From Mesostigma viride (Eukaryota > Streptophyta > Mesostigmatophyceae > Mesostigmatales > Mesostigmataceae): 64,000 bases of DNA. This document shows positions 50,501-59,436 of the stretch, piece by piece; position 1 is the first letter of the stretch; every line of letters starts with the position of its first letter. The stretch is taken from NCBI GenBank assembly GCA_009746045.1, contig RPFO01000065.1:5831269-5895268 (forward strand), given 5' to 3'. Both the position numbers and the translations under genes were made by a program. The notes under the pieces were generated by a model. That model searched no databases. It saw only the letters and a program-made list of their open reading frames with translations, and was not told where the DNA came from.

Positions 50501-50922
50501 CGGCCATGAGCGGTATCGCGATCGACAACATCGTCGCCTCGTCCGTGTTCGCCGTCATCGTGGTCAGCCTGTGGCTGTACAACTACTACATGCTACGGCC
50601 ACTTGTCGCGATCGCGCGCAAGGAGAGCGACCGCGTGGCCGAGCTGCTCTCGCAGCTGCCCGCCACGCTCAACCTCGACACGATCATCACCGAGGTCTCT
50701 CGCCGCCAGCTCGTCTTTGACGGCTCCTTCTTCAGCTTCCGCTCCAAGGCGCTCATCGTGGACGGGCGCTCGCTTCAGGCGGCGAGCAAGGACCCATCGG
50801 ACACGCCACCGCTCGCCGACCTGGACATGAAGGAGATGCTGCCCAACACGCCAAAGGCGCCCTCGCGCATCGAAAAGGTCGGCGGGTTTTTCAACAAGGT
50901 CATGAACGACTATCTCATCTGA
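34624..50922 (+). CDS. Tmc-type (tiny macrocysts B-like) multi-PAS membrane sensor protein
   Basis: A large multi-exon gene. Exons with matching phases: 35823-35906, 37455-37526, 38640-38749, 39544-39643, 40183-40312, 40907-41514, 42041-42252, 42601-42676, 43007-43129, 43778-43915, 44574-44764, 45334-45802 and 46435-50922 (stop). Probable 5' exons are a start at 34624 (MGREKDEDDAASIQSGSTAA) and 34953-34993 (DAVFGVLYTLSREK); at least one exon joining them is unresolved. The N-terminal third is a multi-pass membrane block (TFYIAVFFILSAIL, NALYFGLFYMSCILLI and others). A helical segment with the family motifs VSYVEFQ, MHRRALMATRDFWLVL and KLLRSYAAFLEEVQ comes next, then PAS domains. Related proteins occur in protists and green algae and are annotated as tiny macrocysts B; their ligands are unknown. 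About 2,266 residues are mapped. The intron after 35906 uses a GC donor. Family assignment rests on remembered motifs. Confidence 0.9.
39738..40035. repeat. (CTCC)n tract followed by (CA)n in a Tmc-gene intron
   Basis: About 270 bp of CTCC repeats with scattered one-base deletions, then CTCTCGCTCGCTCTCGCTC and a short CA run. It lies in the intron 39644-40182, about 150 bp before the acceptor, with the pyrimidine strand being the sense strand. Confidence 0.95.
44415..44530. repeat. (CA)n tract close to a 3' splice site
   Basis: Runs of CA interrupted by TTACT and CTCACAAACAC, ending about 45 bp before the acceptor CATACAG at 44573. It is unusually close to the splice site for a variable-length repeat. 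The same intron region has short C-rich stretches. Confidence 0.92.
46435..50922 (+). CDS. Terminal 4.5-kb exon of the Tmc-type gene: PAS repeats and C-terminal membrane module
   Basis: One open frame of 1,495 codons follows acceptor CCCGGCAG. It completes PAS 3 (LLGYSRDKLLEMNVNALMP, then HNGYLTNYV), then holds PAS 4 (LLGYKVEDLMGKRISSLLKR, about 46766-46930) and PAS 5 (ALIAIDMTGRVTYANADMER, about 47173-47440, with HHDGYVRNY). PAS 1 and 2 are encoded by the preceding exons (43868-45750). The motif 'MP-----H-GY---Y' with '-G--RTV-A' recurs in PAS 1, 3 and 5, implying internal duplication. A Gly/Ser/charged linker spans about 47530-48780. Four hydrophobic segments follow: LVLWSLLLAHVVLFAATRYF (48828), AVVFAIEAGVIVLFAILHLV (49459), LLPCVGFLLLSCMGFAITYF (49924) and SSVFAVIVVSLWLYNYYMLR (50538). 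No kinase, cyclase or other output domain is visible. Confidence 0.95.
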   Translation, partial: YVADLLGYSRDKLLEMNVNALMPMPYCRFHNGYLTNYVAGHPSGRVVGMPGGRTVQALHASGKTVPIQLSVEEGKPSKASGGGGGKPARTFNARISAVDKAKPDPRQVDMIVNEQTLEVLSVSPACELLLGYKVEDLMGKRISSLLKREDNAEVDDLLELQEAEAGRGKSNRSGWRFHMKVGPGMSSAEQLAKGMRSDEGWEGYFPCSIAINRAGYNPDKDAGGNDLVDVGASEMEGISLKIYPASLLEALIAIDMTGRVTYANADMERMFGRKIAELVGRNVAQIMPKEVAAHHDGYVRNYLNTGVKKLIGTRRTVEARVRCGVPLFVDLELSEVTSPAMLAQAGLQGAAPGTRFIARIVQTLQSSAEQEAEGRQSDAGSSAGGGPTIFAPGVGLNGHGSSHSHGHHGRVIVGAPGIPQLKLPDVGSLVNVDRSSMSGTPDTTTTGAVTARNVDVGFLDEGGGTASSSVTGGSAYGGGNGYGQPHSGHGPPGRRNSMESIASSADSDSPLVRMRELDSAHPHHSGAPSAKETFWSMAKANLRKKTEAIVPGMLSSSVSRPVWVDEVASSAKKRAGTPPLVKKGAAGSHPFSSLAVPDDDGASDTESTGTPGTPDMRRSLLATKERRGSAHRAQVLISGGGENVAHKQSKVPFGIEAFLNDQVAAPAPPTEAHDEGDDSLPVSSPAGLVMSGGEPRSALTAKGGKERREPTDRKQPVRFDDDEEDPAAGMSTRGGAMGATGRSGADGGDGKRTAGVDDAEDENALSARRSRRYKRLVRLLGGWGVLRAAQRARLHSRLVLWSLLLAHVVLFAATRYFVRRHKALIQHTDAAGTATGYAAEVLVDARTMDVVGFGGAAAAYSYYRSHNASAFMAATNDHMMSILDVFESTLEWLFLVYSDVGGAPSEDSLAHLFSTPSLDLVDFQDTDPPRLVPFQMGLWDASRRLIADGRKLALASDEDKSLGLTHDRSWRYLIDNGRTVIIPALERAQELQLMRTIDSQEALLKLFAVVFAIEAGVIVLFAILHLVRLIAAIGDERLRTFSIFLYVPRPLLRMLASKNLSVGEEALGDADAGAQGTVGTNDSDEMAPGGGGDADESSRAAFFASTPRGTDSPRGTGTLGKKRGSAFSRLRPRALASMMFVPAVVASKKRRQLIADGMGTVRYLLPCVGFLLLSCMGFAITYFVMARSLDPLHDIDAARMEIYLSTRVIYDTQELVVAAQREPTSPNVAARRRDLADTAEWHMRYHKGLLFGDPTLGLTGSLYHGAGIEQLQFGVNQCLRRVKSLCWNASNDYYVTTQSGVDALTHAFTKYAKVLALDSVADLSPDVSGRFHYIWDVGHADLRDGLTALADKYIESAMSGIAIDNIVASSVFAVIVVSLWLYNYYMLRPLVAIARKESDRVAELLSQLPATLNLDTIITEVSRRQLVFDGSFFSFRSKALIVDGRSLQAASKDPSDTPPLADLDMKEMLPNTPKAPSRIEKVGGFFNKVMNDYLI

Positions 50923-52509
50923 GGGACTGGCAGTCATATGAGGTCACGGCCGGGGCGTGCTGCCATTTCGATGGTTGCAAGCAACTTATCCGGGTTACTG
51001 GCCGACATGGGCTTGCGTGCAGAGCGCTGGGTTTGTATCGTCTGCCGTGCGGCCAGCCAGCTTTGGGACATGCACAATTGGTGGTTTTGCGGGCAGTCCC
51101 TACCGTGTATATCCTTACTCTTTCGTATTTGCCATCCCATTTTGGAATCTGAATAACACGCCTCTAGGGCCACCGTTTTATGCGCCGCTGGGCTTCCCTT
51201 CACAGCATGAGTTCACCCACTGGTCAGTGTTTGCTCTCTCTGTACGACAGTGTATGATAGTTTTAGGGCTTGAGCTTCCTGCGGATAGAGTCCTCCCTGG
51301 TCAGTCCTGCATTGGTTGTCAGTTTGTCGATATATTCATAGGTTCAGGTGGCACTCCTACATCTTGCCATTTACTTCATAGTTGCTGTTGCTGTTGCAGT
51401 TGCGTGCTCGGGCACATTAGCCAGTGTGCTGCAACTGGTTGGCGCAGCCTGTTCTTCGCTGTCGGTGCATCTCACTATAGGCTGTCGTAAGAGTTATAAT
51501 CATATACGAGATAACACTGCAGGCTTGAATGCTTCAAAGTCAATTTTTCTGTGCATGTACCAATGCATGGCCCATGAAACTCATCGTGTCTAATAATCAA
51601 CGATCAGTTACTTGGTCATGCAAATGGGGGGTTTGCATTGGGGCTTCACGTTCGCTAACTAGGTGTCTCGGTTAAAAAACTAACTTTGCATGGGCAACTC
51701 AGTATTATCAATGAGTCACGCAGAACTTCACCCTCACGATGATTGACCCGTTGGGGAGTCGCGGGGCACAATAATGCATACTTCCCCTCCCTGGTTGTAA
51801 ATATGCACGTGACTGCGCGTCACGCGGGTGCCAATACAGAGTAAAGGAACCTTCAACCCCTATACACAATGAGGAGGGAGGGCGCCCTAGCTTCTCTCGT
51901 ACTGCCCCAAGTGGGCACAGAACAGCCATGCGCGACCCTGGGCGTTGAGGTCATCAAAAAGAGACATCCAATCCGCCGTGTGCCGAGAATACCCGCGTAG
52001 GTTAATTTTGGTGTTTATCGATGACGCGGGCAGGGAATGCTGCGGCCGGGGGATCTAGGACTGGGCGGCGACCGAGGGAGTGCATGCCCCGAGGAAGGCG
52101 GCGTTGGGCAGCCTGAGCGGTGCGGACGGTAGTGCACTGGCCTGCTGGATCGATCTCAGCATTAGCCGCATCCTGGATTGCGGTGATGAAAGGGTAGGGG
52201 CTGGCGGGCCGGGTCCAAGAGGTCAGGCGCGGCCGTAGCCAAGAGGGCGGAATGATCGATCGAGCCGGCAGATTTCCTTCCGCGACTGCGTGACCGCCAG
52301 AGCCCAAAAACGCCGCCAGGGCCAGGGCGGGCGGCGCAGGTCAGACCGCAAGCTGCCGCCCATCCGGCCGGGCAGGGAAGCGATGCGGATACGGATTGGG
52401 CCGGGAGATCGGGGCCGGGAACCAGCTGCGCCAAGGCTGACTGGCCGGATGCGTTCATCGTGGCCCTCGGCGGCCAGCCAGACCTGGGCGGGGAGGGCGC
52501 CCCGGAGCC
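50923..52509. other. 3' flank of the Tmc-type gene and unidentified GC-rich sequence
   Basis: No intact gene seen. From about 52000 to 52509 the DNA is GC-rich and has an open minus-strand stretch (for example SPPRSGWPPRATMNASGQSA). GC-rich sequence with open minus-strand stretches continues at 53636-53900, on the other side of the LINE insertion (WTSSAFWYATTDDFAINALR). The two sides may be one older element into which the LINE inserted; I cannot name it. Confidence 0.4.
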
Positions 52510-52521
52510 AATAAACGACGC

Positions 52522-53623
52522 ATCGTGGGCAGGGAACCAGGAGTGCAGGTTGCTAACAAATTCTGGCATGGCGGTGCGGACACGGAGATTCGGCTAGCAG
52601 ACATCATTTACGCAGACGACACCACCCTCTTCGAGGACACTGAGCACGTGCAGACATGGCTTGACTGCCTGGCTCTCGAGGCCCGTGCAGTGGGGCTTGA
52701 GGTCAGCAAGAAGACAGAGGCCCTGGCGGTTGGGCTCACCAACCAACCGCCGCCCCTCTATCTCCTAGACGGCTCTCGAGTCCTGTATCGGGACCGCGTT
52801 AAGCTGCTGGGCAGCCTGCTCCCCAGCTGCGAGGTGGATGTGGACCATCGCATCTCCCTCGCCTGGCACGCTTTACGCCAGTACCGGGCCCTGTGGCGCA
52901 AGCCCCTGGGCAAGATCGAGAAACAGGACCTGTTCAAGGTCCTCGTCCTTCCTGTTCTCACGTATGGCGCCGAGACGTGGACCCTCACCGCCGACCTGGC
53001 CCGCAAGCTGGACGGCGCGGTCACCAGCATGCTGCGTTCCATTTTCAGAGTAGGATATGCTGCTCATGTCCGCAATGAGGACCTGTACCAGGGCATGCCC
53101 TATATCACCAGCACCATTAAGCAACGCCGCCTGCAGCTAGTAGGGCACCTAGCTCGCACCAACCAGGTAGACACCTCACGTGGCGCCCCCCGCAGGTCTG
53201 CGACCAGCCCAGCCTGGCCGGCACCTCCTGACGTGGGCTGGGCCCAGTGATGTTAGACGCCGCAAGGCCCGCACCTTCAAAGAACAGCTAGTAGAGGACA
53301 TGGGGGGCCTAGGCCTCTCCGTGATTTGGAAGAAGATGATGGACAAGGCCAAGTGGGCCCAGGTCATAGAGGACAACGAGCCCCCCCAGTGGGGAAGCGC
53401 CCGCGTGTGCAATCCCGCGGGAGGCACGCCAGATAGCTCCCCCTAGGGCAGCGAGCGGCTGCCTAGATAGATGTTGTAGTTAGAATGCTGTTAGATAGAT
53501 GTAGTAGGTAGCCAATGTAGATAGATTAGACCGGTAGGAATGTTTGCACCCATCCATCCATCCATCGGGGTTAATGCTCCGTGACTCCCCAACGGGAGCA
53601 CGAGTCTTATTAATTAATTAATT
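52522..53623 (+). mobile_element. 5'-truncated LINE copy with 12-bp target duplication
   Basis: This is the same family as the full-length element at 25.5-32.8 kb, but on the plus strand and truncated within ORF2. It is flanked by AATAAACGACGC at 52510-52521 and 53624-53635. Homology starts with CATCGTGGGCAGGGAACC and runs to the 3' end with CATCCATCCATCCATCGGGG, TTAATGCTCCGTGACTCCCC, an imperfect hairpin and the (TTAA)n tail. It lacks the nested transposon found in the other copy. Both flanks and the tail are visible directly. Confidence 0.95.
52525..53446 (+). pseudogene. LINE ORF2 fragment (end of reverse transcriptase to C-terminus)
   Basis: The frame 52525-53250 reads through ADIIYADDTTLFEDTEHVQT (the YADD catalytic motif), GLEVSKKTEALAVGL, DRVKLLGSLLPSCEVDVDH, VLPVLTYGAETWTLTADLAR, ITSTIKQRRLQLVGHLARTN and into the C-terminus. 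A frameshift near 53180-53230 moves the remaining tail (FKEQLVEDMGGLGLSVIWKK) to another frame ending at 53446. This copy keeps the segment in a better state than the full-length element does. The N-terminal reverse transcriptase motifs and endonuclease are missing through 5' truncation. Confidence 0.92.
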
Positions 53624-53925
53624 AATAAACGACGCGAGGGTGCGCGCAAAACCAGAGAAGCAGCCCCTTGGTCAACGAATCATGAAGGCCAGCATGCAAT
53701 CAATGGCAAGACCTCAGCGGTGCGCTCGTCAGCGATGGCGGCCCGCAGGGCGTTGATGGCAAAATCGTCGGTGGTCGCATACCAGAACGCCGAGGATGTC
53801 CAACGCACGGAGACGTTCGTTCCAGCCCAGGAGCTGCAGCGGAAAGCCCGAGCAATCACCCTGGGGCGAGTACACCGCGTGCAATATTGGCCATGAGGGT
53901 CAACTATGTATGCATCAACGCATAT

Positions 53926-54241
53926 ATCAAGGAGACAACCAGCGCAGGCCAGAAAACGGATATATGCCCATGCAAAAAGCTTGTGTCCGTTCTGCAGCCT
54001 CTCTCTTCTGTTTTTCCTACTTACAAGAAGGCATCAGATTGAGCTTTGGGGATATGCTGCATGCTTGTCTAGCTTGCAATCATTTACACTTTTTACAGTG
54101 CACATGCCAGTTCCGTGGCTCTTTCCAGGATTTATTCCCAGTATTTGGCCAAGCATTAATTTTGCACAATGCCAATGAATTGAGCATTGGATTACCACCA
54201 TATTCTCCCGATTTCTGGCCTGCGCTGGTTGTCTCCTTGAT
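53926..54241. mobile_element. 316-bp MITE-like element with 30-bp inverted ends
   Basis: The left end, ATCAAGGAGACAACCAGCGC followed by AGGCCAGAAA, is the exact reverse complement of 54212-54241. The interior is AT-rich with no coding potential. The right 38 bp are shared with the 85-bp insert at 24381-24465. A target duplication is not clear. It could be a MITE, or two short retroposons joined head to head, since the same end also occurs alone with a LINE-type duplication. Confidence 0.72.
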
Positions 54242-54691
54242 ATTCTGACGATCAGGTGACTACATAAAGGATTGCTCATCCCTTCAGACCTGCTTTCCTA
54301 AAAGTCAGGTCAAACACTGTGTACATACTGCGAGGAGACGCATTGCCACACATGGATTCCTTGGCGGCAACGTATGATGAGCGTACATGAGCGCTCCCAG
54401 CGTGCCTGCTGAGCCCACAGCCAGCACTCGGGCCTACTAATTCACAGGCCACCAGGTGAATGAGTATCGCAAGCAAGTTAATTCCACGCTGGTAGGGTTA
54501 GTTGATGAAAGGCTCTTTTGGAGGGCTAGAGAAAACAGCCCCTGGGGCAGGATGCGTACACTCTTCGGCATACTTCTTTTCCCTTTCTATTTTCCCTCCA
54601 TCTCTGTCCCATTTTCTGTGTTCCCCTCACCTAACAATTGGACCCTACGTAAGCACCCATTGCGCTGCCACAGACGCCAGCCATCACTGTG

Positions 54692-55288
54692 TCACATCCA
54701 GCCGTCTCCTCCGCCCCACATCGGGTCTTCAATCTCTCTCACAATCACGTGGGGGTATCCGCGCGGTACGGCCGTGATGCATGTACGGACGACCACGGTG
54801 GCGTTGCTGGCGGCTACCGCACTCGCCAAGTCACACGGCCTCACCAAGGGAGATCTCAGCTTGGCAATCTCCATCTGTATGCCGTGGGCAACCGCGGCAA
54901 GGTCCATGACAGCACGTGCAGGGTAGTGTTAGGTGTATACATTTACTTAGCGATCACTGAGTGTTTATGACTAAATAGATAGCCACCATCCCCTTTCACA
55001 CTGCCACGGCGTGCACACTCCCCTGTCGTACCTCGCAGGTGCCGCAGCTGCCCGTGCAGCAGCTGGAGGGTATCTCCACGCCCGCACTGCTGGCCACCTG
55101 GACAAGCGCATCATGGGAGAGGGGAGCATAGTATCATGAATGAGCAAGGGTTCATGTCGCACGTGCATGCGATGCGATACATAAGTTCAAACATGTATAC
55201 CATAGGTCTACACGAGCTGCAACGGATACCAGGTGATTTGAGTCAATTTAATTAGATCTCATATACCATGTACATCATTAACACCATA

Positions 55289-55326
<38 letters not shown>

Positions 55327-56233
55327 CCTAACTACTTGCAGTGTGTGACCAGTTTAGTGATCATGTTCAGTCAAGTGAACGTTGGTGAAATGAGAAGAGG
55401 CTAGGTGCTCCCAGACATGTGGGCAGAAGCTTAGTGCAAAGCTACGGCTGTGAAAATACAAGAAGAGTTTTCTTACTTGATACTCTATTGATTCGATGAT
55501 GAATGACAGTTGAGAGCTCCCCTGAATTGGGTAGACGGTGAGACATGAGCAGGAAGGCAGCCAAAGCCTGCTCTTCCCAGACGCCATTGTCGCCACATTG
55601 CAGTTTGTAGGCGTATTCAGAGTGTGTATGCACAACGAGGGAGCAGTCACAGCCTGACGGTGGTTGTCTCACATAATGTCAGTAGCTTACAGACAGTCTG
55701 GTGTCCAGCTACGCAAACTGTGACCAGGTGGAGACCCTGGAATGTCTCTAGGGTGATTGCCATACACCTGGTTATGGATGGGACACGCCGGAAAAGACGT
55801 GGGAAAATGCGTTTTCCTTCTGAGAAAGCGTTATTCAAGGGTTTTCCAATATCGCAAACACCCAGAATGTACATGGGCGGATACATGCGGCAGTGACAAG
55901 CACGGACGGTCTTACCGCAAGGATATTGTCACCCGGGTGAGCTACCCTGGTCAGGCCACTAGGTAGGAAATGCAGCGTTACGGCGTCTTCCAGCGGCGGT
56001 GAAGGTTCTTCGCCTTCAGTTTTGCTGGCTTCGTGTGCCTGGGCTCTTATCGGAGTGCTGCGACGCATATGACCGGCCAAAATCCTGGCAGCTGAGGCAG
56101 CCCTGGCAGGATCGTTCAGTCTCTTTCGAACGATAGCCCCTGCCTTCGCAAAAGCTACCCTATCACGCTGACAAAGTGCGACGTTGGTCACCAATGTCCC
56201 ACTAGTGCCCACGCAGAATGTAGCAACAGACAT
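54692..56233 (-). CDS. Plant-type [2Fe-2S] ferredoxin-domain protein, probably plastidic (complete, 3 exons)
   Basis: Exons 56233-55916, 55097-55032 and 54874-54692 join in phase 0 to give 188 residues with a natural stop. The first about 60 residues (MSVATFCVGTSGTLVTNVAL and a basic stretch) look like a plastid transit peptide. The domain starts at VTLHFLPSGLTRVAHPGDNI. VEIPSSCCTGSCGTCE gives cluster ligands C119, C124 and C127 (C-x4-C-x2-C), and VVVRTC gives the fourth, C160. The C-terminal tail, VPRGYPHVIVREIEDPMWGG, resembles plant ferredoxin-like proteins such as PnsB3/NDF4 of the NDH-photosystem I complex more than soluble photosynthetic ferredoxins. The ferredoxin fold is secure; the PnsB3 relation is from memory and its role is inferred. 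It is convergent with the Tmc-type gene and divergent from the PDCD2-like gene. Confidence 0.92.
55288..55322. repeat. (CA)n microsatellite in ferredoxin intron 1
   Basis: About 16 CA units in the 818-bp first intron of the ferredoxin-like gene. No other feature was seen in that intron. Confidence 0.9.
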
Positions 56234-58799
56234 TACGGCTGATACGGTGTGGCTGGCCCGTTAGAACAGTATGCAGTTGCAACCTTAGCGCAGTGTGGCA
56301 CCTTTCCTGTGGCAAACTACGAGAACACCACGCTGGCAATCAAAGATCAATTGCGCGCACGTACGTCCAGACAGCAGTCCCGACACTGTTGGGCTTGGCT
56401 TTCAAAGTCTTGTTTTGGACAGCGTGCGGCCCACATCTTACTTAAAAGACGCTACGGCGAAGTACCGGCAGCCTCCTTATTTGAAAATTCGATGCAAATA
56501 AGCTCGCGCAGAGGTACGAACCTGGGATTACAAGCACCCATTCAAGGATAGCCATAACCGCACGCTCCCTTTCACCATTCGATGTAAGACCTTAGAGCCC
56601 GATTGAGTCCTGCCATGCCGTGTACAGTCATGCCGCGTTACGTTACGAGTTACGACCGTCGCCGTTTCCGCGACGGTCGGAACTTAAATTGGGGGCGTAA
56701 CTCAACGGTAGATTTAGCCACTTAGGCTACAGGACTGCCCAACGCTGACGAATCTGCGGACTGCGGCCGACTGCGGGTGTCCGATATGGGATTGTCGGAG
56801 CAGGCGGCGCGGCGTGACACTTCATAAGCCGCCATGGTTTCTGATGGCGGCTGTAACCCAATGTGGCAAGCGGCAGCAACTAAATAAATTTGCCTGTGAT
56901 CATGCAGCCTGGCCAGTGGCCTGACAGTTGGAGCCTTGGAGGCGAATTGGCGAAACACCACAACAGAAAGCAACAGCGACCAACACACGAGACAACTGAC
57001 TTTCATGAGAGCTCAATACTCTTGTATGGACTTCACTCACAGCAGGCTTCACTGATTGGATGTTGCCTTTAACGCCCTGCATAAGCCAGTGCTGCACGCT
57101 AGGAACCGTTGTGCGTAATTAGATGTCAACTTTGAGAAGAAATTGGCCATTGCAACTTGCCGACTGCATTCATGTGATAGAGTTTCTGCGCCTTCCCCAC
57201 GTCACGCTCCTTTTTTTATCGTAGCTACAGCGCCGCCAATTTGGGCGGGTTTACCATGGCGCCATGTAAGTTCTGGGATATCTTGTTCCGTCCATGTAAC
57301 GCTTTCGTCGATGTTATCCTGCCGCCCATATCTGCTTCATGGATATTTGCTAAAGGAATATGTTGTCCTCGGCTTAGCATGAAGTATGTTACCTGGTTTC
57401 CGTACCTGTTATTGGCCCATCCTCGGAATTTTTTATCAATGCATTTCAGTATCGAAGGAAGTCTTGCTTGGGCTTCCGGGGGCTTGGATAGACGCCACTG
57501 ATGCGGTTGGTGAAAACGAAGTTTACGAGACCAGGGTCGGCGCTGCGCCGGTGGGTTTGTAAATCCCTCAATCCTAGCGGCACTGTGCAGATTGGCGTAG
57601 CCGAGCGATTGCCATAATACCTTGAATAAACCTGTTATTTTTCTACCAGTTAATTGCAGCACTTCAGCCTCCTTTTATTCAGTCCTACTAGAGCTACCAG
57701 CAATATATATTCGTGAAAGCAACCGGCACATTATAAGGAGCACTGCATTATCTTATAATGGCTTGATTCCAGGGCCGAATTCTGCAGTAGGGTTACGGCG
57801 CTGCCACGGTTTCCGCTGTATCATGCCATACGGAAAAAAATTGTACATTCCGCTGATACATGTGTTGTTAATTGATTTGAAATGAATATCACAGATAATA
57901 CTACGTATTGGGCATGAACAGTAAATGCGTCCACGTATGAATCAGAATAGCAGCAAAGAATCTCAGTGATGGCGTGTACCGTGTAGACTGAAGGTTTTTG
58001 CAGGACAGTCAACAAGTGGCGCCCAGCCCGTCTTACTGTCATGGACTACCTAAATATATGGCAAGGATATCTGCAGGGAGGGTGCTGCAGGCATTAGAGA
58101 CGCAGATTTTCATTCTAATGTTGTGGATGTGATAGCTGTCCTTGGCACAAGTGCAGTTGCATCTCGTCAGGATACAGAGGAATTAGATATATAAGGCATT
58201 GGTCCTGCCGACTTCGATAATAAGGAATTGGTCCTGCAGGCCTCGCCCATCAACCCTGCCCAACGTTCACTCCTGCAGTTTTTATCAGAGCAAGCGGTGG
58301 AGCGGTTAAGAGTTTGGACCATGGCCCTTTTGGCTTTTTTTTCCACCTCCCTCCCTCCCTCCCTCCCTCCCTCCCTCCTCCCTCCCTCCCTCCCTCCTCC
58401 TCCCTCCCTCCCTCCCTCCCTCCCTCCCTCCCTCCCTCCCTCCCTCCCTCCCTCCCTCCCTCCCCCTCCCTCCCTCCCTCCCTCCCTCCCTCCCTCCCTC
58501 CCTCCCTCCCTCCCTCCCCTCCTCCCTTTTTTACACCCACACCCACACCCACACCCACACCCACACCCACGCGGTGTGCACGCCTCCCCCCCAACCCCCC
58601 AACCCACCCACCCACCCACACGCACACGCACACGCACGCGCACGCGCACGCGCACGCGCACACGCACACGCACACGCACACGCACACGCACACGCACACG
58701 CACACGCACACGCACACGCACACGCACACGCACACGCACACGCACACGCACACGCACACGCATACGCACACGCACACGCACACGCACACGCACACGCAC

Positions 58800-58831
<32 letters not shown>

Positions 58832-59436
58832 TATACTATACTATACTATACTATACTATACTATACTATACTATACTATACTATACTATACTATACTATA
58901 CTATACTATACTATACTATACTATACTATACTATACTATACTATACTATACTATACTATACTATACTATACTATACTATACTATAATGACCACACGCACA
59001 CGCACTCGAGACATCCCCAAGCATGCACACATGCACACGCATCGTCGGATACCAATTGTGCATAGTGAGGGCAAGTTTTTCTTGCAGTCGTCAGGAATGG
59101 TGCCTAAAGCTACACGTTTCAGCGGGAGCAATACCATGCCAACATCATTCACCGCCTGATAAGTAATGCTACTTCTGTCAATGAGAATATGAGGGACTTT
59201 ACCCCTCACTCTGCTTGCTACACGAACGTTGTGATGGTACTGGCACCCACCACAAGATCATGTCCTAGTGTTCCCTCCCCCCCCCCCGCGCACAGACACT
59301 CTACTTAAAGCATGTTTTGCTGGATTTTTTTCAGTGCCCTGTGCTATAGTTCCTGACCCTGTTGGTGTCTCCTTTATGAATCGGGCTGATGACCTTGTGG
59401 AGGCTTTTGGTGCCCGCGCCACTGCAATGATGACAG
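56234..59436. other. Divergent intergenic region; 5' exons of the PDCD2-like gene not found
   Basis: This is the shared upstream region of the ferredoxin-like gene (minus) and the PDCD2-like gene (plus). The 5' exons of the latter, expected to encode a short acidic segment ending in GG, should lie here but I could not identify them. A 146-codon minus-strand frame at 57662-57225 has no recognisable motif and ordinary base composition, so I do not call it a gene. A compound microsatellite occupies 58345-58985. Confidence 0.55.
58345..58985. repeat. Compound array: (CTCC)n, (CCCACA)n, (CACACG)n and (CTATA)31
   Basis: Four microsatellites follow each other with sharp borders: CTCC with one-base slips (58345-58530), CCCACA (58533-58568), a short CCCACC stretch, CACACG with some CGCACG units (58616-58830), and 31 perfect CTATA copies (58831-58985). 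Spurious frames through it encode HTHTHT or LYYTI repeats. It lies upstream of, or in an early intron of, the PDCD2-like gene. Confidence 0.97.

Noticed and set aside
56688-56740. tRNA gene starting GGGGGCGTAACTCAACGGTAG
   Set aside because: The D-arm-like start is suggestive, but no anticodon arm, T-arm or matching 3' acceptor strand follows.
57225-57662. 146-codon minus-strand frame
   Set aside because: No recognisable motif, no supporting splice context and no amino-acid bias typical of the neighbouring genes. Left as unexplained.
58574-59065. Proteins with HTHTHT, AHAHAH or LYYTI repeats
   Set aside because: Translations of the CACACG and CTATA microsatellites.
59336-59436. Plus-strand frame CAIVPDPVGVSFMNRADDLV as an exon of the PDCD2-like gene
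   Set aside because: It does not resemble the PDCD2 N-terminus and is out of phase with the exon at 59437. The acceptor GACAG at 59436 explains that exon better.
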